Below are positions 1 to 12,128 of a stretch of 64,000 nucleotides of DNA, in pieces (positions within the stretch are counted from its first letter, which is position 1; each line of letters starts with the position of its first letter). The position numbers and the translations under genes were made by a program. The stretch comes from Gonium pectorale (lineage: Eukaryota; Chlorophyta; Chlorophyceae; Chlamydomonadales; Volvocaceae): assembly GCA_001584585.1 (NCBI GenBank), contig LSYV01000046.1, positions 258,908 through 322,907 on the forward strand, written 5' to 3'. The notes beneath the pieces were generated by a model, which searched no databases, was not told the origin of the DNA, and saw only the letters and a program-made list of their open reading frames with translations.

Positions 1-60
1 GAAGGCCAGCACCGTTGGCAAAGCGCCGAGAGTAGAGGTTGAGACAGCCATTGCGAGATG
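1..60 (+). CDS. Possible 3' end of a + strand exon cut by the window edge
   Basis: Reading from base 2 gives 19-20 codons ending in ...AIARC, followed directly by GTAAGTGAG, a textbook splice donor. No matching downstream exon could be linked with confidence: the first secure + strand exons are those of the WD40 gene near 3.1 kb. The opposite strand also reads open here but has no acceptor before it. It may be an upstream exon of the WD40 gene or the end of another gene. Confidence 0.25.
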
Positions 61-367
61 CGTAAGTGAGCGATCGAGGGCATGGCCACGAATCCAATGC
101 TCCCCACCCCATCCCGTTCCATATTACCCCCCGTCGTCGCCATCTGTTCGTTACCCCACACCCCACTCCCGCCACCAGGGAGGAGTGCCATATGCGCGCA
201 GCACGCCCCACGTCCACGTTAACCCTCTCAGCTGGGCCCTGATCCCTCTATCTCTGACGAATCAACATAGGACCCCACGCGCTCATGCACGCTCGTTCAC
301 TTGGCTCACATCTCGTGCTTTGATATCTCCAGCCCTCCCCGCCCGCCCGCCCGCTGTGCCCGCCCAC

Positions 368-454
368 TTTTTGGCCTGCTCCTTGCTCAGCGGGTCGAAG
401 GTCCATGGCGCCAGGTACTGCGACGGCGACATGAAGTTGGTGCTGGAGACGCAG
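368..454 (-). CDS. Orphan minus-strand exon, product unknown
   Basis: Preceded on the minus strand by a pyrimidine run and CCGCAG acceptor and followed by GTGGGC. It reads as a 29-codon piece containing SSTNFMSPSQYLAPW and DPLSKEQAK, with almost every codon ending in C or G, the typical codon use of this genome. The plus strand in the same place is less biased. I could not connect it to neighbouring exons or recognise the protein. It could be a real exon of an unannotated gene or a duplicated exon fragment. Confidence 0.35.
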
Positions 455-1904
455 CTGCGGGTGGGGTTGGGGAGGGGAGGGGGGGAAGGGGTCATGTGGA
501 GGGGGGCCAGGGGGATCGGGGCAGGGACAAATAAGAAAGCAGTAAGACGAATGGAATATGGAGAGGGCAGACAGGGGTCGCACTGTAAGAGTCTACACAA
601 ATGTCATGAAAGCATTTAAGCGCTCGCGTGAGTTGCACTACCACATGGGGGGTTGAGGCTGCGTGACTGGACGGGAGGGGAGGTGACGGAGCCGACTGAT
701 GTGTATGTGGTGCGATGGTGCGATGGGTCTCTCAACATTTATTTGAGGGTGGCGCCTTAGGTGGGACCTTTGGGGGATGTAGGGTACGGGGTGGAGGGCC
801 CACGTGCGGGCCCACGCGGAGGCAGCTGTTGGCGCCCGAGGCACTTGGGTGAGGGGCTTAGCTGGGTGGGCGGGGGTGAGGGATGGTGCGCGGCGCCACA
901 CCCTCCGAGTGTGGTGGTTGCTTTGGCAAGTCCACACTACCGCCGAGGTGGCGCAGCATACGGCCGGGTTGGCGCATCAGTCCGCCGATGCCGCCGGTGC
1001 GGCGGACGCACGCGGCGCGCACGGCGAGGAAAGCGGCCCGCCCTTGGCGGGGCAACGGACCCCACGCCCCACAGATCGCCTCTAGCATGCCCGATTGCGG
1101 GGTGGGGTGCGGTGGGGTGGGGGTGTTCCAGTTGTTCCCCCTTCCCCCTCCCCCTCCCCCTCCCCCGCTCCCGCAGGTGCACATCCGTCCGTACGGTACA
1201 GTGCGCCGCCAGCCTGGTTATCTTCCGTCAGGGCGATTCGTTCGGTCGGACGGAAGTGCATGAAACTCGACATGCTTTCTCGTCAGGGGACGCCCTCCGG
1301 ATGGGCATGTTTCGTCCGCTCCATAGGTGGAGCCCCTTTCAGGGGCTGGGTTTTCCGTTCAAGCACCCGATCTTCCGGTCCCCAGTTTAGCGGGTGAGTT
1401 TTTGGGGGGGGGGGTAAGATTGCCAGCCTGAGTGCGCCCCTGTGCGCCCCAGTGCGGGCCACTCAGCGTGGACCACACATTAGGAGGACAGCCCCTGGCA
1501 TGTGCGGGCATATCATAGAGGTCCAGTGCTTCAGCCTCGGGATGCGGAGGAGCAGTGGGTCGCCTGCTGGGTCCTGTGGGCCGCTGGGCCCAGCCATTGC
1601 GCCGCTCCCCGATCGTGCCACCATACTTGCCGTCGTACACGTGTGGAAGATCCGGATCTCCACAAATGTACCGCACCAAATGCCCCGCTTAGATTCCGTG
1701 TATTATGTATGCGTAGCGTCGCCCGCTTATTATCCGTGTATGTATGTCGGCCCCATGGGGCCCGTGAAATGGGCGGAACCGTCATATGCGGCAAAGCCAT
1801 GCGTCCCAAGCCACGGCAGGATTGGACCCATGACGGGTGTGGGGTTATCACCCCCCTGGTCGTTGCCCACCTCTGCGGGTTGCGCGGTGTCTTTGGGGGG
1901 GAGG

Positions 1905-2015
1905 GCGGGACGAACGTCACATGTCGTGCCGGCCACCCTACAGGAAACATCGCACCTTCGGGTGTGTATGGCCGTAGAGGTGGGCTCCCTCTTTCTTTGC
2001 AGATTTCTCCTTTTT
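1905..2015 (+). repeat. Dispersed repeat, copy 1
   Basis: About 110 bases from the GGGACGAACGTCACA block through a CTTTGCAGATTT block match, in inverted orientation, the segment at about 62110-62228. Shared blocks include GAAAC(A/G)TCGC(A/G)CCTTCGGG and GTGTATG(G/A)CCGTAGAGG. Two diverged copies 60 kb apart and outside any gene suggest the end of a transposable element or a MITE. Confidence 0.6.
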
Positions 2016-2929
2016 GTGTTCTCGTCTGATCCTGGCCTGCCTCCATCAGTGCCTTCGTGCGCCAAGGCTGCTGTCTCTTGGAAGGTCGTACCACTGGGTA
2101 TTATTTATGCCGTATCGGGTGCAATGCACACGGTATTGTGCTGTACGGCACATGCCGTACGCGGTGTGCCATACAAGACGAGAACGGGGCGCGGCTTCGC
2201 CGCACCTGGTCTTGGCGGGGCAGGGCAGCAGCCGGCCCTCGCCCGAGGGGTCGAAGTGGAGCGGGACCTGCTGCCGTGCGCCGTACCGGCGCCCCCAGGG
2301 TAATCGGAGGGAAGGGGAGGGCGGGCGAGGTGAGCGGTGTGGGAGGGAAGGTGGGGCGCAGAATGCTGAGGTGAGCGGGAGACGGTGAAGGCCCCCTCTT
2401 GGTCTTTGTCCACACCCCCGCCGGCCCCCGAATCGCCGCTCCACGTCTGTATACATTGTGTTGGCAATTCGTATAAGGTAGTCCTGTAGGGGCGGGCCCT
2501 CGCACCTGCCTGTCGATGTTCGCATGCGCGGGTTCCGAGCAGAGAAGGAGTGACGCGAGGGCGGGCAGGACGGTATGCACGGCAGGGCTCCGATGCGAGG
2601 GTGCGGCCTTGCAGCGCGCCCCAGCGCTGCTGGCGGCTTGCATGGGTATCCTGTGGCTGACACACCTCGTACTTTTGACCTCGTCACACTGCTGAGAGCA
2701 CCGTCCTCCGTGCAACATACACCCACAACACCGAGAGTCGCTGTTTGCAGAACCTACCACGCAGAAAACGCGGGTTTCGGCGCGCGTCAAAAAAAGTAGT
2801 CCTTGCTTGCACTCTTCGGACCTAGGCTAGGTCGCAGCGCTGGGGTAGAGGCCGCAGCGCCGACCTTTAGAGGGCAGCTCAGTGGTGCAGGAAATGCCTG
2901 TGCTGGTTTGACGCCAGGATGGACGTTCG

Positions 2930-3115
2930 TCATAGCGTGCCCCAGAGCTGGAGGCGGTTGTCGCCGGCGTGCGTGCGCACGACCACCTGCGTGCGCACCT
3001 GCTCGCCGGTGCCTGCGGCCCACGATGGCGCGCGCCGTCCTTGGCGCGTCGGCATCCGGCCATCTAGCTCGGCCGCGCCGAACAACGTTGTCACCAGCAC
3101 AAGGGAGCCGTCCAT
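2930..3115 (-). CDS. Short minus-strand ORF (61 codons), possible exon or gene fragment
   Basis: ATG at 3115 to TGA at 2930. The last 27 codons (GTGEQVRTQVVV... LQLWGTL) use almost only C/G-ending codons, as real exons here do, and are preceded by a possible CCGCAG acceptor. It faces away from the WD40 gene and overlaps the proposed start of that gene, so both cannot be right as drawn. No family is recognised. It may be the last exon of a small gene or a relic. Confidence 0.2.
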   Translation of the reverse strand: MDGSLVLVTTLFGAAELDGRMPTRQGRRAPSWAAGTGEQVRTQVVVRTHAGDNRLQLWGTL

Positions 3116-6100
3116 GTGCTTGGATGCGCATGAAGGTTTCTCATTTGAGGTTGGAGCGGGCGAGTGCTCTCTGGAGCAAGAAGTATGCGTCGCGAGCCTT
3201 CAAACGCGGCTGACGAAGGCGCACTCTAGCGCCGCGAGCGCAGCCCTGGTCGTGCAGGACACACCTGGTATGTCACTGCCGCGTCGTAGGGGCGCTGAGC
3301 GCCGATGAACCCTAGTGCTGACCCGCGTCCCCCCGTTTCTTCAGAGGAAAAGCTCGTTGCGACGGCATCCTTGGATAAGGGCATGGCCGTCTGGAGATTC
3401 TATTCCTCCCAGCGGGTGAGCCGCGCTGATTGGCGAGGCCATGAGACCTGAGTTGACAGAGGTCCTTTCCCCTTGGGCAGGAGTGCGATGGCTCTGATGA
3501 TACCATTGAGGAGAGCATCGAGGTAACGCGCCTGAAAGTGCCCGGGGCCCCGGTCTTCAGCCTCGCAAAGATTCCCGAGGTGCTCCCCGATGGCACCACC
3601 AACCGGCAGCGGCAGAAGCCACCGGGCATCTTCCTGGGGACAGCGGCAAAGGAGGTCATCACTTGGATGCTGGGAAGCAAGGACGTGACGGACAAGGTGC
3701 GCGCGTTTCAAACAGGGGCGATGGCGGGGGCCTGGGAGCCAACGGTGCGGGCGTGGAACACTTTCCCTCGAAGCTGCCCTGGGACATCCCCCGCGGCACA
3801 TCCCACTCATTCGCAGTCCTTTGTATGATTTCTCCCTGCAATAGGGTTGGGGAGGGGCCCAGGTCAGCGGACGCCGCAACCTCACGGGTCCATATGTTCT
3901 GGCCCGAGGGCCGCGAGTGATAGGGCAGCGGGGAGACGGTGCGTGAGATCTCTTGCCGCGGCCATTGGGGGGCCGCGGGGAGGGGGGAAGAGACCGGGGT
4001 AGGAGGGACGCATCCAGACGCCAGCTGTGTTAGTGTGGTGATGCGTTTGACGGCCTGTCTGGCAGACAGCGCCCTCGGATGTCGAGCTTGAGATGCAAGC
4101 ACGAGCAGCAGCACCAGAGTCTGGCGGGCCCGGGGGGAGGGGCGCCGGTGGGCCCGGAGAGGAAGCCACGACGTCCGCGACGAGAACGGGAACGGGCCTG
4201 GGAGGGTTGGAAGTGGTGGTGGTGATGGGTGGGGGGGGGGGTGGGGAGCGTGGGCTGGGGAGGGTGTGGCTACTTGGCTTGAGCGGTGCGTCGAGCGGCG
4301 GACAGGAGGGCGGCATGGAGTAGCGCTGGCCGTAGCCCTTGCGGGGGTCGCACACGTGCTGAGAACGATGACTGGCTCCGACCATCAACGCAAGTAATGG
4401 GCACTGGACCGCACCTGTGTGTGTGTGTGTGACTCCCTTCGGCCGCATCCCGCCCACCCCGCCTCGGGTATGTAGTGTCATGGGGCGCGGTGCCCCGAGT
4501 GACCGCTCCCAGCGGTTGACGCGGTGCTGTGCCGCAAAGGGGGGGGGGGCGCGACGCTCGGAGCTCCGCGCCAAAGTTTGCGCCCCACCCGCCACGCCCG
4601 CTCCCCGCGGGCGCGGCCTCGCATGCCGGCAGGTCTTGCGGCGCTGGTACGGAAGCGTCTACTAAACCATGCCCGTCGGTCGTCGCTCAGCTTGCCCACC
4701 ACCTGAGTACGCCCCCCCCCGTCCCTCCTCCGGCCCTCCTCCCCCCCCGGCCCCCCCTTCGCCCCCCCCAGGTGGTGTTGGGCAACCACACGGGGTGGGT
4801 GCGGTCGCTGGCGGTGACCGGCAAGTGGCTGTTCAGGTGGGGCGTGAGGGCTGGCAGGGGCGGAGGGCGGGGACGGGGGGCGCCGGCCGGGCTGGTGCGA
4901 TGGCCTGGGCGGGAAGAGGAGGAAGGGACTTCGTCACCTGGCCTCGAGGTCACCTCTGCGGAGCGGAGCGGTAAACACATTGCCGGTTGAAGAGCGTATA
5001 TCCCCTCCCTCCTGTCTTCCCCCTCGGCCACCGATTGACCTACCCCCCCTCCCCCCTCCTACCCCGCCCCGCCTGTCCGCCCCGCCTCCCGGAACGCGCA
5101 GCTGCGGCTGCAACTGGCTGCGGCTGTGGGACACCACCTACAGCACGCCCAAGGAGGCCCAGGCGGTGCGCCTGTTCACGGGCGACATCCTGGCCATCGC
5201 CGCTACCAACGGCCAGGTCTTCACGGCGGGCGCCGACGGCTCGCTGCGCTCCTGGAGCATCACGCGCCAGGGCGGCCTGGCGGAGGGGCCGGCGGTGGAG
5301 CGGGCGCACGAGGGCCGCGTGGCGGCGTGTGTGACCCACGGGTCGCTCGTGGTCACGGCCTCGTACGACGGTAGCATCAAGGTACGGCCATATGCCGGAG
5401 GGAAGGGGCCTGGCGGTCGTCACATGCTGGGCATACCGGGCGACATGGCGATGATCCGATGGGCAGTGCGCCACCCCGTAGCCGTAGCGGGGGAGCTGGG
5501 TGCGGTGCGCTGTTGGGGGCGGGGTGGGGCTTGTGGCCCCGGGGGATATGTGGGGACTGGGCAGCGCCTGGTTGCCCGCCGGGTCATGCCGGCCGGGGAG
5601 GCGGCCCCACGAGGCACCCACCCTAGGGTTGGGTACTGGGGACGGGGCGGCGAGGGGCAGCCTGGCGCGCTGGTATGAATGCGGGGTGGGGCCCAGATGG
5701 GTTGGTACCCGCGGCCCACCCAAGCTGCGCAGCGCTCTTGCTTTGGGTCTAGAGCGCCTCGCGGACAGGTGGCGCCGGACTGCGCTGGAGCGGTGCACTA
5801 GCCCTGCCCGCCCAGGCCCTGCTGCGAAGCTTCCACTCCCCTCCCCTCCGTGCGGGGGTGCGGGGTTGGCACGGGCAGTCCGTGCTTGCAACGAACGCAA
5901 CGGCCCCCCCCCCCTGCGCTGCCAGGCCGCATCCATCAGATGTTTCTCCTTTCCCGTCGCGCCCTGACGCCGCCCCCCTGCCCGCCCCTACCCCCCTTAG
6001 GTGTGGTGCTGCAGCAGCCTGGCGCTGCTGGCGGAAGCGCGGGGGGCGCACCGCGGCGAGAAGGTCTTCTGCGCCGCTGTGGGCGCCAACGGAGTGCTGT

Positions 6101-7895
6101 TCACGGGCGGGGATGACAAGGTGGGAGGGAGGCGCCGCCTCTGCCGCCGCCGCCTCTGCCGCCGCCGCCGCTGGGCGGTTCGTTTCCTTCGACCTGCGCG
6201 CCTTGCATGTTGACCCCTGCTGCAAACGCCCCGAACACCTGTCGAGATGAACACGCTCCCGAATGGCCGCCCACTGCCGCCCACTCCACGCGTCTGCAAT
6301 GCGGCACAGATCTCCGGCCTTGTTATTCCTCCGCGTTTCCTGTCTTTTCCCTTTCACCGCTGCAGCTCGTCCGCGCCTGGGACCTGCACCTCAATCCGCT
6401 GGGCGCCCCCCTGGAGGGCCACTCGTCGTCGGTGCGCGTGCTGGCGGCCGGCCGCCGGGGCCTGCTGGTATCCGGCGACGCCGACGGCGACGTCTGCATC
6501 TGGGAGACCTACCCGATCGAGCTGCCGCCGCCGCCAGCGCCGCCGCCGTCGCCCGCCGCCGTCGCGGCCGCCGCCGCTGCTGCGGGAGCCGCGGCGGCCG
6601 AGGAGGAGATCCTGTCGGGTGCTGCGCCGTTGCCGCCGCCGACGGTGGAGGCAGGGGCGGAGCTGTCGCCGGGAATGGAGGGCATGGCGGACCAGATCCT
6701 GCATCAGCTGGACGAGCTGGCGGCGGCAGAGGCAGCCCCATTGATGCTGCCGGCGGAGGCGGAGGCGCCTGAGACGGTGCCCGAGCCGGCGCAGGCGTGC
6801 GTGGGGCCTGACGTGGCGGAGGCGGAGGCGGAGGTGGCCCCCCACCCGGAGGCTGCGGCGACGGAGGCGGCGGCGCCCCAGCATCAGCCGGAGGCGACCG
6901 TGCTGGAGCTGGCTCCCGCCGAGGCGGCGGCAGTGCCTCTGGCGGCGGCCTGGGCCACGGAGGCGGTGCCGCCGCTAGCTCTCGACTCCGACGCTGCCGC
7001 CGACGCTGCCGCCGAAGCCGTGGACGCGGAGGATCTAACGGTGGTGGCGGAGGTGGTGCCGGCTGCGATGGAGCCAGCGGTTGCTGGTGCGGAGGCGTGG
7101 CCGGCCGCTGAGCTGCCAGCTGCCGAGGCTGCGCTGGAGGCGGCCGCGCCCCAGTCGGAGGTGGCGGAGGCTGCCTCGGAGGTGGCGGCGGTGGACGCAT
7201 CAGCTGCCGCCTTTGCTCCCCCGCCTACGGCTGGACCGGGCCCGGAGGCCGAGGTGTGGGTCGCGGACGAGCATCCCGCTGCCGGGGCGCTGGCGGAGGC
7301 GGAGGCGGAGGCGGCGCCGTGGGTTGCGGCGGAGGCGCCGGTGGCAGCCGGCGTCGCGGAGGCCGCGCCGGAGGCGTATGCCCATCAGCTGGCGGAGACG
7401 GAAGCGGCGGCGGTGGAGCACCCCTCGGCCGACGTCGGCAATTACCAGGCGGCTGACGCAGCGAGCACCAACGGCCACGCGCCGGGCGATTACGCTGCTG
7501 TACCAACTGATGCCTCACACGACAGTCATGCCAACGGCCATTCCAATGGTTACTCGAATGGGCACGCTGCTGCGTCCAACGGGTACCATATGGCCGACGC
7601 CAACGGCCATACCAACAGTAACGGTAACGGCCACGCCAACGGTTACGCGCCGGACGCGATCATATCGCCCGCCTCCGCCGCCGCGGCCGTTGCTGCCGCG
7701 GCTGCCGAGGAGCCCACGTCTCCCCCGCCGCAGCCGGCTGCGGCGGCTGCGGCAGCGGCGGCGGCGCGTAGGGCGGCGGCTCTCCGGGAGATGGACGTTG
7801 AAAACGTGGCGGCGGCCGTCGCGGCGGCGGTGCTTGCCAAGGAGGCGGGGGTGCGCAGCTCGAAGAACGCCGTCGCCCGCGCGCGCAGCGGCTGA
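3114..7895 (+). CDS. WD40-repeat protein with long Ala/Glu-rich C-terminal tail
   Basis: Exons 3114-3267, 3345-3415, 3481-3696, 4066-4212, 4772-4836, 5102-5381, 6001-6120 and 6366-7895 join in phase to 860 codons. The seven introns all have GT-AG ends. The middle (about residues 195-395) carries WD40-type strands: HTGWVRSL...LRLWDT, VFTAGADGSLRSW, VVTASYDGSIKVW, VLFTGGDDKLVRAWDL and LVSGDADGDVCIWE, that is about five blades of a beta-propeller, a protein-interaction scaffold. An earlier piece (LVATASLDKGMAVWRF) looks like one more blade. From about residue 395 the tail is Pro, then Ala/Glu-rich for over 300 residues, then has an Asn-Gly-His-rich stretch near 7500-7650. The substrate or partner cannot be named. 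The start is the weak point: ATG 3114 is the nearest in-frame one, and upstream exons may exist. Confidence 0.8.
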
Positions 7896-10800
7896 GGCCG
7901 TTGCGGGGGACTGAGGCCGCTGCGGCCGCTGCGGGGCCCTGAGGCCGTTGCGAGGGCTGAGGCCGCTGCGGGGCCCTGTTGCCGCTGCGAGGGGCTGAGG
8001 CCGCTGCGGGGGCTAAATGTCACACGCTTAGCGGCGGCACGGAGCCCAGCGTTAGAACCCCCGCGCGTTGGACCGCGCACGAGCACGGCCCTCCATGTGC
8101 GGCTCCCCTCCCCTCCCCTCGCCTCCCCGGCTTCCATGGCACTCTCATGATGGCTCCTCCGAGGAGGGCCCGGCCCGAAAAGCATCTTCAGTTGAGTTTT
8201 CATACAAGTTCAGATGGTGCGTTGGCGCTATGGTTTTGCGCATGCCGTTTGCAGTTAGTGCGGTCGGTCCCAGTGGTCCCACACGGTGGTGGGTTGCGTA
8301 GCGCTCGAGGCTGGGGTGGGGGCAGCGGTGTGGCCTTTGTATTGCTGGGGAGGGCAGCCGCGGCCGGGTCGCGAGCATGGGCCTTGAGGCGCTCCCGGAA
8401 GCAGCAGGGCCTCCGCAGCCGCAGGAGTTGAGCGCGAGATGGGCGCGGGCCCATCGGGACGTCGGCCACCAGGGGCAACCAGGGGGTACATAGCGACGCA
8501 GAGCGGCGCGTGGCCTCGGGTTGGTGGGTCGTGGGCTGCACGTGTGCAAGCATTGGAGCGACCCGTAGGAGCGTGGAGGGTGGAAGGGTCGGTGGCACTT
8601 GGCTGGGCTGCACGCCGACCCACGGGTCGGCCCCTGCGTCAGGCCCTGGATCCAGCTGGATCCAACGCCCTCGGCACGGCACGGCAGATGATACTTGTTG
8701 CTGGGGCGGGCCGGGGTCGGCAAGGGCATGCGCGTGTGTGGCGCCCTGGGCGAGGATGAGGGAGGGCGTCAGGCGTGCCGTGCCGCCGTGTACCTCCGGC
8801 GGACCGCCCAGTCGGGGGCCTTTGGTAGTTGGTGCGTCGCCGTCGTACAGTTCTACCGTACGATCAGATGTATCGTATCTCAGACGCCGTAATCTCGATG
8901 TACTGTTTTATCCCACGTACGGGGCGTCCCGTGTGCGCCGTGGGTAGTTGGTCTGTCGGTCGGTCGGTGTTCAAAAAGCATAGGCGCCCACATCATTTTG
9001 TGGCGCTCTTTGGCCGCGAGTAGTTCCCTGCCCGCTCACCCCGCGCAGCAGCAGCATCGTGCCGCCCCCGTTCTGCTTTGTGAGGGCGCCGTCTTTGAGC
9101 GAACCGTTTGAGCATACCGAGCATCCGGCTCCCAGGCCCTGTCGCGCACTGTTTGATGGTGTGCACATGAGTGCATGCATGAATGTGTATGTGTGTATGT
9201 GTCCACTTCACGCGCGCCGCACTGTGCCACAGCGCTACGTTGCAAGAAGTTTGGCGCTCGCCCGCCCGCCGGCGCTCAGCGGTGCTCCCGCGTGCGCGTG
9301 CGTGTTTGTGTGTGAATGCGTGTGATGAGCTCGCGCGCTGGCGGCGGCGGCAGCAGCAGCGGCGGCGGCGTTGTTGCGCTGGTGGGCGGCAAAGCGGAGG
9401 GGTGCCTGGGGCGTGGTGCGGGGGCGGCTGGTGTCTCTCTGACGGGGCGGTGCGGCGCGGGCTTGAGCAGGCCAGCGAGTCGCATCGAAGAATAGACACA
9501 AACATAATTTCAGTACTGGCCCCCCTTGCTTTTTCTTTAGTTTTCGGTGAGGTAGGTGAGATGCGAGGTAGGGATCTGCGGCACGGGACAGTCTTTGCTT
9601 GTGCGCCCGAGAGAGCCGCGTCAGGAGATGGTTTTGGGCAGTTGAGTCAGTGGGCAGAAGAGGGCAACATTACTGTGAGCTAGCAGCTGCCGTTGATGTC
9701 CGTACCATACAGCCAGGCCTAGCAGAGCCGCCATGCCAGACCGCCTTTGCGAGTCCGGCCATGGCCCCATGTAGATGTAGTGCGTGTGCCGTCTGTCCGT
9801 GTCTCCAGTGCTTCAGTGTACGTAACTCGCCGTTGCCCATGTGTTATGATTGCTGACGATGATAATGCCTTTGGTGATATATTGTGTGGTGTGGTGTGGT
9901 GCGTTGAGTAGACCCGTAAGCGGCCGACAGCCTGGCTGCCGCTGGGCCCTCTCTTGTATCAGAATACACTGCGTGCACTGTACGATCGATGCTGTACGGC
10001 TCTGTTGTACTACTTCAGTCGTACGCCGGAGGCAGGGACCAGACGCCGGCCTTGTATTCGGACGGGGCGGGCACGGGCGCGTTGGCGGGCGCTGGGCCCC
10101 GGCTGTAAGCCCCGTCTTTACCGACGCGCGCGGAAGAGGCGATGTTTACGTGCGGGGCCTGGTCGGGGTGGACGAGAATGCGGCCGGTTTTACGGCCTTG
10201 CATCAGCTGTGGCGGCGGCTTCTGGCTGCCAGGAGGCTGTGGCCGCCTGTGGCGGCGCTTGTCCCACGAGCCACCCGGCGTACCATCGCCCTGTGTCTGG
10301 CCCCTTCACCGCAGCTGCTCCCGCAGCTGTAGGTCTGTCAGAGTGAGGTGCTCATGGTTGGATGGGAGCGGCTGTTGGCTGGTTGTCCGGAGGTGGAGCT
10401 GGGTGCGGCGGCCCGCGGCTTGCTGTCGTGTGTTGTTGCCCCCTCCCTCCCTTCCTGCCCGCCGGACGCTCCCACGATGTTGCACTTGACATTCGCTTGG
10501 TCGGTCGTTCGTCAGACCGGTCAAGCCCCTTTTACTATGACGATTGATTTACCGCAAGCAGGAGCAGCATGTGCCCCAAAAGAGGGTTGCGTTGTTTGGC
10601 GAGAGCCCGCCGAGAGATGGGCGGCGCACGTGTGTGCATTGGGTGGTCCACATTCTAAAATGGTGTGCACGCTTTATGTTGTTGCGAGGTGCCCGAGGTA
10701 ATGGCTTGCGGAGAGCGCATGGGTGGCATGCGGCCAGAGGGCGCGGCTACAGGTGTTTGAACTGTGGTGGAGACTTTGTTGGCGCGGGCCGTGTGCAGTG

Positions 10801-12128
10801 AGCGGCCGGGAAGGAGTGCGACGATGGCGCGAGCGAAATTAAACTGTTTTCGCGAGGTGTAAGCCGTTGAAATCTTTTTCTCAATACGGCTTGGGGCGTT
10901 TTGCGCACCCCAGGGCCCTCGGCTTGTCCACTAACAAACGACCCGCCAGTACGGTAGGTTCGGTTGGGAGCAACTGTCCCCGAGCAAGGCGGCTTACGTG
11001 CTCGCGATCAACGTATTCGGATTCAAACGCAATCTACCGTCTCGGCCACAACGAGCCCTCAATCACGAAGGGCTAACTTATTTGTTCGAGCATCATTATC
11101 AACATTACCAAACAGCATACATGTCGTACATGCAGCACCCCTGCGGCATCGCAGAGCTGTCGCCTCTATCGGCAATGCGCCAGCGGGTGCCCGGCATCCG
11201 CCCGACATGACGTGTACGTGGTGTGGTTTGGGGCCGGAAAGCCATTGTTGCCCGCGCCGCTCACATCTGTGATTATGGTACGGCCGCACTCGAAACCGGC
11301 AACATGCATACACAATCCAATATACCGTACAAGATCCACCAACCGTCACGAGAGCTCCCACCGTCGAATAATGCTCTCTACCAAATTCTCAAGCCAACTA
11401 GACACCGAGGACAACGCCGGTGCCAAGCTCAAGACCTCCCGAGCGGGCCGCCCGGCAACGCAGCGTACTCGCAGCGTACAACTTGCTGGCGCGCCCGCCG
11501 ACAACTCCCAGCTGCCAAGCTGCCCCATGGCGACCGTGGGCCCCACTGGAACGCAGCGCCGGCACATATCCCCGTCCCTGCCCACTCTTCACCAGCCACC
11601 GGCCGCACCCGACACCGCCGACGCGCCCACCATGCAAGATATCCCCCCCTCGGCGCCGCATAGCCCACGCTTGCGTGCGGGCCCCGGAGGAGGACCTCAC
11701 AGAGGCCGCGGGCCACGAAATGGTGGCATGTCGCCGCCTCACTCTGTCGTGCTGCGCGCGTCCCGCCCAAGCCAACCGTGATCAACGCCAATCGCCATGC
11801 ACAATGCAACTCAACACAGTAGTCTTCTCGAGCCCCACCCCCGCACGGCCGCCAGCTGCCCCCGGCGGCCATAGCTGCCCTCGGCGGCCCTCACCGATGC
11901 ATCCCAGGCCCCCGGCCCCTCCGCCCCCTCCGCAGACACATCAAGCGCATGCTCATTACGGCACCTCCCACCCCCCCACACACACAGACCACCCTGCCCA
12001 CCGTTCCTCTAGTGCTCCCAGAGGGTCCCTATGGTATGCTGGCCGGACGCCCACACCGGGAGGGCGCCCGCCCCACCTGTCAACCGCCGCGCCGCATAGG
12101 CGAGCGGCCCCCGACGGCCCCGGGCGGC
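7896..12128. other. Long stretch without a convincing gene; proximal part probably 3' UTR of the WD40 gene
   Basis: Directly after the WD40 stop there is a degenerate GAGGCCGCTGCGGGG-type tandem repeat (about 7896-8015). Beyond it I see no exon chain. A 56-codon + strand piece at 9324-9494 (Gly/Ser-rich start) and a + strand open piece ending at 10332 are weak candidates. TGTAA, the algal polyadenylation signal, occurs near 10105 and 10858. GC content falls around 8850-9000, 9500-9900 and 10850-11100, as expected of intergenic DNA. Confidence 0.4.
12009..12051 (-). repeat. Duplicate of the 3' end of the neighbouring small gene
   Basis: This 43-bp block matches 12129-12171 with about five mismatches, 120 bp apart. 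Both copies read, on the minus strand, ASGQHTIG followed by a short tail and a stop codon, so the end of the last exon of the adjacent small membrane-protein gene is tandemly duplicated just downstream of its stop. Confidence 0.7.

Larger units (their letters stand above)
61..3113. other. Stretch without an assignable gene
   Basis: About 3 kb with fragments of coding character but no complete gene model. It contains one convincing minus-strand exon-like piece (368-454), a minus-strand open piece near 926-1089 beginning MLEAICGAW with Arg/Ala-rich content, poly-C/T and poly-G tracts (1141-1165, 1404-1413), a dispersed repeat (about 1905-2015) and an 18-bp near-palindrome at 2143-2160. Most of it looks intergenic or intronic. 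Confidence 0.4.

Noticed and set aside
6391..7200. Pro/Arg-rich open frames antisense or out of frame in the WD40 gene tail
   Set aside because: GCGGAGGCG-type repeats are open in several frames; only the + frame continues from the WD40 exons.
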